A stretch of 39,546 nucleotides of DNA, taken from assembly GCA_021734165.1 (NCBI GenBank), contig JAIPJL010000017.1, positions 1-39,546 of the forward strand, in the 5' to 3' direction. Made by a program: the position numbers and the translations under genes. This DNA comes from a bacterium. GTDB taxonomy: Bacteria > Electryoneota > AABM5-125-24 > Hatepunaeales > Hatepunaeaceae. A model generated the notes under the pieces. That model was not told the origin of the DNA and made no database searches. It was given only the letters and a program-made list of their open reading frames with translations. Position 1 is the stretch's first letter. Each line of letters opens with the position of its first letter. Of this stretch, positions 16,329-24,900 are shown piece by piece.

Positions 16329-17807
16329 ATGAGAGTATATAATATTCTTGTGCTATTCTTTTTAGCAATGTTACTGATAATCATTGGAATAGGTTGCGAA
16401 AAAGATAATGGACCAACCACACCCACAACCACTCCGGTACTTTCTGTATCTACTACATCACTTAATTTCGAACGTAACGATACAAGGAAAACATTCACTA
16501 TCAACAACATCGGTGAAGAAACGCTGGAATGGACAATAACATCAACTGAAAACTGGATTATGGTATCACCAAACGAAGGATCTACAACTGATGAATCAGA
16601 TACGATCACAGTAATTGTTGGTCGGCATGGATTATCAGATGGTCAATACTCTGGTATCATCACAGTGATCCCGAATGCGAGTGATACTTTAACGGTTTCA
16701 ATTCAAATGATAGTACAATCCCCGATTCTGTCCTTATCCACTTCATCACTCAATTTCAGCGGTGAAGATACTGTTAAAACCTTCACAATCGCGAATAACG
16801 GGGGTGGAACATTGGATTGGTCAATTACTGACGACCAAGTCTGGTTATCTTCATATCCACCGAGAGGATCGACTATAGATGAGACAGACGCTATAAACGT
16901 TACTATTGATCGAAGTGATTTATCCGACGGTGTTTATAATGGGACTATCACTGTGACAGCTAATTCAGAAAGCAGTTCAACAATTAGTGTTCAAATGATA
17001 GTAAGAAATCCTTTACTATCTTTATCAACGATGCATCTTGATTTCGGAAGCGAGGATACGGTGAAGAGCTTCATGATCACTAATGCTGGTGGTGGAACAT
17101 TGGATTGGTCTATTAGTTATTCAAGCTCTGATTGGTTGTCAGTTTCTCCCAGAAATGGATTGACTGCAAATGATACTGATATTGTTGTTGTTACAGTTAA
17201 TCGCGAAGATTTGAAAACGGGTCCATATAATGGAGATATCAGAATTAATACTAATGTAAGTAGGGACACTATCAGCGTTGACATGAGTGTTGGGATTTTA
17301 ATCTGGAGCTACCAAATCTGTGATAATAACGATCTTGATGATAAATGGATATGCTCTGATCGCAATTCAGGATCTGGGCGAGATTACTGGGGAGTTGTTA
17401 CAGATGAAGCTCATAGCGGAGATTGTTCTGTATGGTGCAATGGTCGTGGAGATCATCCTGATAGTACATACGATAATAATATGGATGCATGGATGATGTT
17501 GAAGGATAGTGAAACAATCGACATAAGGGATTATGATGATGTAATAATAAGGTATTGGATGAAGTTTGAAACTGAGAATACTGATATGTGGGGGATCACG
17601 GTATATAATTCGGAAAACTTAGCCGCTTCCATTAAAATGGGGGGTGAGTGGTTCAGTTGGGTCGGGGGAATCTTTGAAATTTCAAGTTTCAATGAATATA
17701 GACCATTGGATCTGAAGTTCGGATTTACATTTGAATCAAATTCTTCTATTGGTTATAGAGGAGTCTATATTGACGATATCGAGGTCTGGGGAATACCGAG
17801 GAGATAA
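16329..17807 (+). CDS. Lipoprotein with three BACON domains and a lectin/MAM-like C-terminal domain
   Basis: A 492-residue protein. The ATG at 16329 is chosen because AGGAGG lies 4 bases before it; upstream in-frame starts lack one and precede the signal peptide. The signal peptide ends IIGIGC (Cys23); the glycine at -3 is unusual for a lipobox. Three BACON-type Ig-like domains occupy about residues 37-130, 132-226 and 228-322, each with the pattern LSLSTSSLNF, TFTIANNGGGTLDWSI, a W-[IL]-x-x-x-P motif, then LSDGVYNGTITV. BACON domains are known in Bacteroidota surface and glycan-related proteins. Residues 325-492 (WGVVTDEAHSGDCSVWC, VIIRYWMKFETENTDMW, ending YRGVYIDDIEVWG) look like a jelly-roll of the MAM/immune-inhibitor-A type. 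It is likely surface exposed and glycan or protein binding; no catalytic motif is seen. Confidence 0.8.
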   Translation: MRVYNILVLFFLAMLLIIIGIGCEKDNGPTTPTTTPVLSVSTTSLNFERNDTRKTFTINNIGEETLEWTITSTENWIMVSPNEGSTTDESDTITVIVGRHGLSDGQYSGIITVIPNASDTLTVSIQMIVQSPILSLSTSSLNFSGEDTVKTFTIANNGGGTLDWSITDDQVWLSSYPPRGSTIDETDAINVTIDRSDLSDGVYNGTITVTANSESSSTISVQMIVRNPLLSLSTMHLDFGSEDTVKSFMITNAGGGTLDWSISYSSSDWLSVSPRNGLTANDTDIVVVTVNREDLKTGPYNGDIRINTNVSRDTISVDMSVGILIWSYQICDNNDLDDKWICSDRNSGSGRDYWGVVTDEAHSGDCSVWCNGRGDHPDSTYDNNMDAWMMLKDSETIDIRDYDDVIIRYWMKFETENTDMWGITVYNSENLAASIKMGGEWFSWVGGIFEISSFNEYRPLDLKFGFTFESNSSIGYRGVYIDDIEVWGIPRR

Positions 17808-18014
17808 CCGTTCCTGCTAAAGCTTGATGCAACGACTCAAAGGTATCGAGGATACATGGAACCACTATTTTGATAATTTCGGACGGTGAATTGTTCGACA
17901 CTTTCAGGATCGTGTCCAATACTGTGATTATATCCGTGGGTTTCCACCAAAGGTGGACAAGTCACACACGGCTATTCAAGTTTATTCCTTTCGGGAATGA
18001 TTAATAAATTAGCA

Positions 18015-18100
18015 TGTCATTCCTGCGTAGGCAGGAATCTGAAAATGTTAAACATTTATGATTTAAGCACCTACAGATACCTGCCTTCGCAGGTATGACA
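18015..18100. repeat. Family C repeat, copy 1 (intact)
   Basis: Ends are TGTCATTCCTGC and GCAGGTATGACA. The left end folds as ATTCCTGC-GTAG-GCAGGAAT and the right end as ACCTGC-CTTC-GCAGGT. The copy at 21623-21891 is homologous but carries an insertion in the GTAG loop, so this one is its uninterrupted reference. Confidence 0.8.
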
Positions 18101-18129
18101 CTAAGAGGCAGGTATGACACTAAGAGGCA
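18092..18129 (+). repeat. 19-base tandem duplication
   Basis: GGTATGACACTAAGAGGCA occurs twice in direct succession. The homologous place at 21883-21901 has a single copy, so this is a recent local duplication. Confidence 0.85.
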
Positions 18130-18137
18130 ATATTCAG

Positions 18138-18198
18138 CTTGCTACTTGCTACTTGCTACTTGCAAACTTGTAAACTTGTAAACCTGTAAACTTGTATA
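18138..18198 (+). repeat. CTTG heptamer/octamer array before paralogue 2
   Basis: Three heptamers CTTGCTA are followed by octamers CTTGCAAA, CTTGTAAA, CTTGTAAA, CCTGTAAA and CTTGTATA. The array runs directly into AAGGAAAA, the Shine-Dalgarno of the gene at 18209. Confidence 0.85.
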
Positions 18199-18208
18199 AG
18201 GAAAAGTC

Positions 18209-21200
18209 ATGAAACACGTTCTAAAATCAGTATTAATAATTTTAGTCATCTTAACCGGATGCACAGAGGAGGATCCGCTTAATGTCATTAATGATCAAAC
18301 CTATAATTCGGTTGAGATCATCAGCGAAGAGCTTGAGATTAAGGCTTTCGAAGGAACCGAATCCCAGCTCTCCTTCCTTGCGGTGGTTAAAAACATCAAC
18401 GGCGCTTCAGCAGCGGGAGCTGCAATCAATTTCTCTCTAATCGGTGAAGGATGCTCGGTGTCACCGACCGCAACAACCACCGATGCTAACGGTATCGTTG
18501 AAGGAGTGATCACCGTTACCGTACCTCGCGGTGAGTCAACTGTCCAACTGCTGGCAAGCGTCGAGGGTGGTACGGATGTTAAAACGGTATCGATCACCGG
18601 TCTGGAGATTCCCACCAAGATACAAATGAGTACCAATACTCCTGCGGTGACAGTTATCAACGATGAGAACGTTGAAATTTCGATCCTTGCCTCCGCAACC
18701 AACGACCAGGGAGTCGGTCTGCCGGATGTGAATCTGATCTTCGCATTATATTCTTCACATCCCGGAGGAGAAATCTTCGGTTCTATCAGTCAATCATCCT
18801 ACACCAGCACCGCAGGACGCACAACAGCATATTTCAACAGTCTTGGTGGAACCGGCAGCGTCATTGTCAGATGCACCGTTGACGGCATTGAAAATGATAC
18901 CATGCTTTTCGATGACCTTTCTTTGAATATTACTACTCTCAGGGACGAGATCAGCGATGTCAACATAACTGTCAATCCGGATTGTATGACACTTGCAGAT
19001 GACTCCACCGGAACAGCGCAAATTTACGCCAGGGTTTTGGATGAGAACAACAACGGCGTTGCAAACTTAAGGGTCAATTTCAGTTGCGATTACGGCTCAA
19101 TCGGTAACGTCACCCTGACAGACGAGACCGGCAGAGCGCAGGCTGAGTACCGCATACTGCCTATGACCGACTTCCCTGAAATGTATCAGGAATTAACCGA
19201 TCACATCACAGCGGAAATCCCCAACACCGACTTCAGCGAAACATGCGATATAACCATCGTTGCCAAGTACAGCCTGCCGGGCGCTTTATCGCTGACAACC
19301 GATATTGACTGGATCTACGCCGATAATGGTCGCACCACAGCTAATCTTCAGTTGGTATTGACAGATGCTAACAACGAGGCAATGGCAGATCGTGAGATCA
19401 ACTTAACCACCACTCACGGCGCTGTCAGTTCACCTGTGACAACCAACGAACTCGGCATTGCCCACGCTGTCTTCTCGGATGTTGGCTTACCGTCAGAGGA
19501 TGAGAGTGGTCATTCTGTTCCTGCTGTTATAACTGCGGAATATCGTCCGTGGGCAACGACCGCATCAGTCGAAGTTACAATTAAAGAACGCATTCGCATT
19601 GCTGCTATTGCTTTACAGTCACAGGAAGATCAGTTGACGGCAGGCAGCGGTGATTCAACCTGGGTTGGAGCGATTTGTTTCATGGAGAGCGGCGCTTTTG
19701 CGCCCGAGGGAACTATCGTTTACTTCGAATGCGATAGAGGTCGTTTTGCTCAACCGTCAACCACGGTTGTTGGTTATAATGGAACGGTTGTGAATCATTT
19801 TATTGCAGATCCAGTAGTTGGCAAAGCCCACATTTACGCGTATGTCGATAACGGTGACACACTGGTTTATAGTAACATGGTTGAAATTGAATTGATTGCC
19901 GGACCACCAACAAGAGTTTCCGTACGTCCAGATCCTTATGATTTATACACAACCGAACCAACTGTATTTTCTACTATTACTGCCACATTGAGAGATACTG
20001 CAAACAATCACGTGAGCGAGGGTTATCTGGTTACATTCGCTGCGACTCTCGGGACACTTGACCGAGTATCGGCATCAACAGATCAAAATGGACAAGCATC
20101 TGTTCAGCTTAGACCGGGTGTTACATCAGGCAGGTCTGTGATAACAGCGACAGTAAATACCCGACAAGGAGATATTTACGGCACTACTACAGTTGACATA
20201 AGAGCAGGTGAAGGCAACTCAATTGAATTAAGCGCCAATCCGGTAAACATTGCAGTTGCCGGAACGGGAGTAAATTCATCGAGCACAATAACAGCCTCTC
20301 TGTTTGATCCGAATCATAATTTAGTACAGACAGCACACTGGATTATCTTCAGGATTCTTAATGAATCTCCTTATGATGAAGGTGGAAGCCATTTCCGTAA
20401 TAGAGCGCAAATTGACTCCGCACAGACATCCAACGGACGCGCTTCTGTGATATTAAACGCCGGAACTATCAGTGGACCCAAGCTATTAAGAGCGTATGCT
20501 GTATTTGGTGAGGATCGTGAGGATACTGTGAGTACAATTCTCTCAAGAGTTTCCGTCACCAGCGGACCGCCTGAATTTATTAATGTTGGATTTGATAACG
20601 AAGGAGTTGATATCGGTGGCGGCGCCTGGCAGGTTGAAGTATCAGCTCGTGTGTTTGATATGTATATGAATCCTGTGGCTGACAATATTCCTGTTGTTTT
20701 TACGACAGATTCAGTAGCAACTGTCGGAGAAGGTGTTACCGGAAACCTGAATCGACACGGTCAATCCATTAAAGGGATGGCGTTTGCGTCGCTCGAATAT
20801 CAGAGCGAGAACACTTTCGATACAACTTACATCGAAGCGGAGGTCAATTCACCGAGTGGGATTAAACGAGGTGAGCGCAGGATTACACTACCATTGCAGC
20901 GCGGTATTCTGACGCTTGATGTCTCACCCGGCAACTGGATGATCGACTATGAACCCGACGCAGTCTTCACCTGTCAGGCGGAGCTGAGAGACGGACACGG
21001 GACTGCGATTAACAATGCACCGGTGATCTTTACTGCAACGAGAGGACAGTTTTACTGGTACGATCACAGACCCGGACATGGCGGTGGCGACTATATTGCC
21101 TATGACTACCTTGCTGATCCACCGGAACCAGCGATCAAATACACGGGCTGGAACCTGCCTGAGCATGTAGAACATCGCGAAGAACCGGGACAGGCAACTG

Positions 21201-21340
21201 TGTATCTAATGGGTGAGATGTATGATTTCTTCCTTGATCCGGTGACGCCTGAAGTGAACATTCAGATGAACGCCCGTGTGGTTGGGAACGATGATGTAAT
21301 GGCTGATCCGGTTGTCATTACGGTTACAAGGCATCCGTAA
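18209..21340 (+). CDS. Large surface lipoprotein of tandem Ig-like domains, paralogue 2
   Basis: A 1,043-residue protein with lipobox LTGC (Cys18, MKHVLKSVLIILVILTGC). AGG lies about 8 bases before the ATG. About nine Ig-like units are seen with the same order as in paralogue 1, with unit borders at for example GLEIPTKIQM, ALSLTTDIDWIYADNGRTT, IALQSQEDQLTAGSGDS and NSIELSANPVNI. The C-terminal module (NWMIDYEPDAVFTCQAELRD, PPEPAIKYTGWNLPEH, VMADPVVITVTRHP) is shared by all three. Units 6-8 are closest to paralogue 3, while the N-terminal half is visibly richer in C and G than the rest (about 18400-19450), a possible sign of separate origin or recombination. No T9SS tail is present; anchoring should be by the lipid. 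Confidence 0.85.
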   Translation: MKHVLKSVLIILVILTGCTEEDPLNVINDQTYNSVEIISEELEIKAFEGTESQLSFLAVVKNINGASAAGAAINFSLIGEGCSVSPTATTTDANGIVEGVITVTVPRGESTVQLLASVEGGTDVKTVSITGLEIPTKIQMSTNTPAVTVINDENVEISILASATNDQGVGLPDVNLIFALYSSHPGGEIFGSISQSSYTSTAGRTTAYFNSLGGTGSVIVRCTVDGIENDTMLFDDLSLNITTLRDEISDVNITVNPDCMTLADDSTGTAQIYARVLDENNNGVANLRVNFSCDYGSIGNVTLTDETGRAQAEYRILPMTDFPEMYQELTDHITAEIPNTDFSETCDITIVAKYSLPGALSLTTDIDWIYADNGRTTANLQLVLTDANNEAMADREINLTTTHGAVSSPVTTNELGIAHAVFSDVGLPSEDESGHSVPAVITAEYRPWATTASVEVTIKERIRIAAIALQSQEDQLTAGSGDSTWVGAICFMESGAFAPEGTIVYFECDRGRFAQPSTTVVGYNGTVVNHFIADPVVGKAHIYAYVDNGDTLVYSNMVEIELIAGPPTRVSVRPDPYDLYTTEPTVFSTITATLRDTANNHVSEGYLVTFAATLGTLDRVSASTDQNGQASVQLRPGVTSGRSVITATVNTRQGDIYGTTTVDIRAGEGNSIELSANPVNIAVAGTGVNSSSTITASLFDPNHNLVQTAHWIIFRILNESPYDEGGSHFRNRAQIDSAQTSNGRASVILNAGTISGPKLLRAYAVFGEDREDTVSTILSRVSVTSGPPEFINVGFDNEGVDIGGGAWQVEVSARVFDMYMNPVADNIPVVFTTDSVATVGEGVTGNLNRHGQSIKGMAFASLEYQSENTFDTTYIEAEVNSPSGIKRGERRITLPLQRGILTLDVSPGNWMIDYEPDAVFTCQAELRDGHGTAINNAPVIFTATRGQFYWYDHRPGHGGGDYIAYDYLADPPEPAIKYTGWNLPEHVEHREEPGQATVYLMGEMYDFFLDPVTPEVNIQMNARVVGNDDVMADPVVITVTRHP

Positions 21341-21344
21341 GGAA

Positions 21345-21369
21345 GTTTGAAAGTGAGAAAGTGTGAAAG
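21345..21369 (+). repeat. GTGTGAAA-type octamer array after paralogue 2
   Basis: Units are GTTTGAAA, GTGAGAAA and GTGTGAAA, beginning 4 bases after the stop codon of paralogue 2. The same repeat in two units follows paralogue 1 at 16056. Confidence 0.65.
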
Positions 21370-21371
21370 TT

Positions 21372-21403
21372 GGATGTGCAGGATGTCCTCATCCTGCACA
21401 TCC
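21372..21403. repeat. Perfect 14-base-stem hairpin
   Basis: GGATGTGCAGGATG (21372-21385) pairs completely with CATCCTGCACATCC (21390-21403) around a TCCT loop. A 10-base version with a TTCT loop occurs at 29925-29948. It follows paralogue 2 by 31 bases; no T-run follows. Confidence 0.75.
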
Positions 21404-21405
21404 AC

Positions 21406-21457
21406 CAATCCGCTGTATAGCGGATTGAACGTGAATAGCCACCGGCGTAGCTGGTGG
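21406..21457. repeat. Family B two-hairpin element, copy 1
   Basis: CAATCCGCT-GTAT-AGCGGATTG (21406-21427), then GAATAGCC, then CCACCGGC-GTA-GCTGGTGG (21439-21457). Copy 2 is at 27408-27459 with compensatory changes in both stems. Confidence 0.75.
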
Positions 21458-21622
21458 AGATGATTCTGTCATTTTAAAATCCCCCTTAATCCCCCTTTAA
21501 GAAAGAGGGAAAATCAGTTTCCTTTGGAAAAAGAAACTGATCGGGGGCTTTAAATCAATTCCGTGGATTTCACCCACGACTATTCAAATTCATTCCCTTT
21601 GGGAATGGCTAATAAATTAGTG

Positions 21623-21891
21623 GATCATTCCTGCGTAGCAGTCTGTCCGAGAATGATGTTTAAAGTCTGTTCTGGCAGGTCTTGTCCGCTGTACAGCGGA
21701 TGTGACCTGCCAGTTCATAATACTTTGTTATTTCTATACTTGCCATCAGGTCACACTACGACTTCGTCGCAGCAAGACCAGACGGAACGCTCTAATTTAC
21801 TATTCTCGGACAGACTGGTAGGCAGGAATCTGAAAATGTTAAATATTTGTGATTTAAGCGCCTACAGGTACCTGCCTTCGCAAGTATGACA
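21623..21891. repeat. Family C repeat, copy 2, interrupted
   Basis: The left part (to GTAG at 21635-21638) and right part (from GTAG at 21818) reconstitute the family C repeat seen intact at 18015-18100. The reconstituted left hairpin is ATTCCTGC-GTAG-GCAGGAAT. Confidence 0.85.
21639..21817. mobile_element. 179-base MITE-like insertion with 16-base perfect terminal inverted repeats
   Basis: The element begins CAGTCTGTCCGAGAAT and ends ATTCTCGGACAGACTG, exact reverse complements. It is flanked by GTAG on both sides (21635-21638 and 21818-21821), a 4-base target duplication. The homologous site at 18027-18030 has a single GTAG, i.e. the empty site. It encodes no transposase, so it is non-autonomous. 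Inside lies a compound hairpin: a 10-base outer stem CTGGCAGGTC/GACCTGCCAG (21672-21713) and an inner TCCGCT-GTAC-AGCGGA. The transposase family is not identified. Confidence 0.88.
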
Positions 21892-21910
21892 CTAAGAGGC
21901 AATATTCAAA

Positions 21911-21964
21911 CTTGCTACTTGCTACTTGTAAACTTGCAAACTTGCAAACTTGCAAACTTATATA
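21911..21964 (+). repeat. CTTG heptamer/octamer array before paralogue 3
   Basis: Two heptamers CTTGCTA, then octamers CTTGTAAA, CTTGCAAA (three times) and CTTATATA. The Shine-Dalgarno GGAG (21966-21969) follows after one base. Confidence 0.85.
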
Positions 21965-21974
21965 TGGAGAAATC

Positions 21975-24900
21975 ATGAAACACGTTCTGAAGTTAGTATT
22001 TATCCTAATAATCATTTTAACCGGATGCACTGAGGAAGATCCGCTTGATGTTATCAACGATCAACCTCTCAATTCGGTTGAAATAATAAGCGCAGAGCTT
22101 GAGATTAAGGCTTATGAAGGAACGGTAGCAGAGTTGCCTTTTGTTGCTCTCGTCAAGGATGCCAGCGGTGCAAGTGCGTATGGAGTCGAGATCGAGTATT
22201 CTCTGATCGTAGGAACGGACGTTACAACATTCAAAACAACAAGCGATGGAAGAGGTCTTGTCAGAAGATCGTTTCTTGTTGAAGTTAAGCACGGTAAGGA
22301 ATCTGCTCAATTAGTAGCTACGGTTGCCGGTGATACGGATGTTAAAACGGTGTCGATTATCGGACTGGAGATACCTACCAGGATTCAACTGAGCGCCAAT
22401 ACTCCAACTGTGACTGTCATCGACGATGAAAACGTTGAAATTTCAATCACAGCCACTGCAACCAACGATCAGGGTGTCGGTTTACCGGATATAAGTATGC
22501 ATTTTGCATTATATCCATCAAGTCCGACCGGTGAAATTTTTGGCACAATCAGTCAGCCTGCTTTCACTGACCACACAGGCAGCACAACAGCTCGCTTCAA
22601 CAGCCTTGGCAAAATCGGGAGTGTAATCCTCAGATGCACCGTCGATGGTCTTGAAAACGATACAACGCTTATCGAAGATATTGCGCTTAATATAATTCCT
22701 ATCGCCAGTGAAATTAGTGAGCTTAACCTTTTCGTTAATCCCGGTTTCCTGTTACTTTCCCTGGATACAATAGGTACTGCTTCGGTATCCATTAGAGTGG
22801 AGGATCAAGATAACAATGGTATTCCCAATCTACGTGTTGACATCGCTTGTCAGTTTGGAACAATAGCGAATGCAACACTGACTGACAGTACGGGTCACGC
22901 AACTGCTGAATACAATATCCTGCCAATTTGGGATTTTCCGACAGATGAGGATGGAGAAATTGTTGATCAAATCCAGGATTTTATCAGAGCTGCTATTCCT
23001 AACAGTGCGTTTGAGGAATATGCAAGGATCGAAGTTCAAACAAGGGCAGATGATACGGGATCGTTAAGTCTTACTTCCGATGTTGAATATATTTACGCCG
23101 ATAATGGTCGTACCTTTGCCCATGTACAGGCGGTGTTTAAAGACGCCAACAATCAGGCGATGGCAAACAGGGAGATCATCTTCACTTCAACACATGGTTC
23201 AATCAATTCACCTGTTATTACGGATTCAATGGGAGTTGCACGGGCTATATTTTCTGATGTTGGTTTACCATCAATAGATGAACATGGAGATATCGTTCCT
23301 GCAGTGATAACCGCAATATATAATCCGTGGTCAATATCGGCCTCGATAGAAATTACTATTCGGCAACAAACATATGTTACCAATTTTTCATTTCAGGCGA
23401 CAGAAGATCAGTTAACGGCAGGCAGTGGTGATTCAACTAAGATTGGATTAGTCTGTTTTACTGAAAATGGTGGTTTCCCACCGGATAGCACGGAAGTATT
23501 ATTTGATTGCGATCTGGGACATGTTGAGCCAAACCCTTTATATCTGCATCACGGTTCAGGAGAGTTTTATTTTTACCCTGGATATACTGTGGGTACGGCA
23601 CATTTACGACCATATATTGTATATAGTGATACGATTATTTATGGTCCTTTAATGGAGTTCAGAGTCAATGCCGGACCACCGAAAAGAATATCTGTAACTG
23701 CAGATCCCCAGCGGTTAAACACAGATCGACCGACAGAATTTTCTACGATTACAGCAACCATCAGGGATACTATGAACAATCATGTAAGCGAGGGTTATCT
23801 CGTTACATTTGCTGCGACCCTTGGCTCACTTGACCGCGTATCAGCCTCAACAGATCAAAATGGACAGGCATCAGTCCAGCTCAGACCCGGTGTCGAGTCC
23901 GGCGTTTCGGTGATTACGGCAACTGTAAACACTGAATTTGGAGAGATCACAGGTCAGACTACAGTTGATATTGAATCCGGTGTTGGTTACTCCATAGAAC
24001 TTCGTGCACTTCCTGAAAATATTGGTGTTTCCGGAACAGGCGTAAATTCACAAACCTATCTGACTGCTTCTTTATTTGACTCGAATCATAATTATGTTCA
24101 GACTGCAGAATGGATCATTTTCGAGATTCTTTATGAACCATCTGTAGTGGATGGAGGCTGCCATTTTCGTAACGGAAGTAATCAGAATGACTCTGCGCAG
24201 ACTTCCAATGGACGTGCTACTGTTATAATAAATGCCGGTTCTATTCCTGGCTTGAAGACCTTCAAAGCGTCTGCCTATTTTAACAATCGTCAGGATACCG
24301 TCAGTGCGATTTGCTCAAAGGTGTATGTTACCAGTGGTCCGCCGCATTTTATTAGTGTAAGTGTAAATAACGAGGGAGTTAATGCCGAAGGAGGCTGCTG
24401 GAATATTGAAGTATCTGCTCGCATATCTGACAGGTTTATGAATCCCGTTGCTGACAGCATCCCGGTTGTTTTTTCTTGTGATTCTGTTGCTCAGATTGGC
24501 GCTGGTTTTACCGGGAATGAGAACCGTCATGGTCAATCGACGCGTGGAGTAGCTATTGGACAGTTGACATATCAGAGTGAAAACACTTTTAATGAGATAA
24601 CTATCGTTGCTGAGATTAATTCACCTTCCGGGATTAAAACAGGGGAGCGCAGGATTACCTTACCATTACAGCGTGGTGTTTTAACTCTTGACGTCTCACC
24701 CGGCAATTGGATGATCGACCGCGATCCTGATGCAATTTTCACCTGCCAGGCGGAGCTGCGGGATGGGCATGGTATTCAGATCAACAATGCTCCGGTTATA
24801 TTTAATGCATCAAGGGGAATATTTTACTGGTTTGACTACAGACCGGGAAGAACACGTTATGTTATGTATGATTACCTTGAGCAACCGCCGGAACCGGCAA

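Larger units (their letters stand above)
17808..18208. other. Gene-free stretch: repeats duplicated upstream of paralogues 2 and 3
   Basis: The stretch at 17844-17875 (AGGTATCGAGGATAC then ACCACTATTTTGAT) resembles 11482-11516 (AAGTATCGAGGACAT then ATCACTATTTTTAA). A hairpin CCACC-AAAG-GTGG lies near 17944-17956. From about 17970 the sequence (CGGCTATTCAAGTTTATTCC, then AATAAATTAG, repeat family C and the octamer array) is homologous to 21577-21964 in front of paralogue 3, showing that gene and upstream region were duplicated together. No coding signal is seen. Confidence 0.75.
21341..21974. other. Gene-free stretch, almost entirely repeats and one nested insertion
   Basis: In order: GTGTGAAA octamers, a 14-base-stem hairpin, family B hairpins, a C-rich block (21478-21500) with a TCAGTTTC/GAAACTGA inverted repeat (about 21516-21542), family C copy 2 with a 179-base insertion, and a CTTG octamer array. 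An open frame of 108 codons crosses the insertion but matches no protein pattern and is not called. Confidence 0.8.

Noticed and set aside
21563-21889. Open frame of 108 codons across the MITE and family C repeat
   Set aside because: It crosses a transposon insertion with terminal repeats, has no Shine-Dalgarno and no protein-like pattern; it is open by chance.
21912-21974. N-terminal extensions of the surface proteins through the octamer arrays (also at 25192-25227 and 27532-27567)
   Set aside because: The frames are open but the Shine-Dalgarno and signal peptide both point to the downstream ATG; the extension would bury the signal peptide. It is kept only as a slippage hypothesis.
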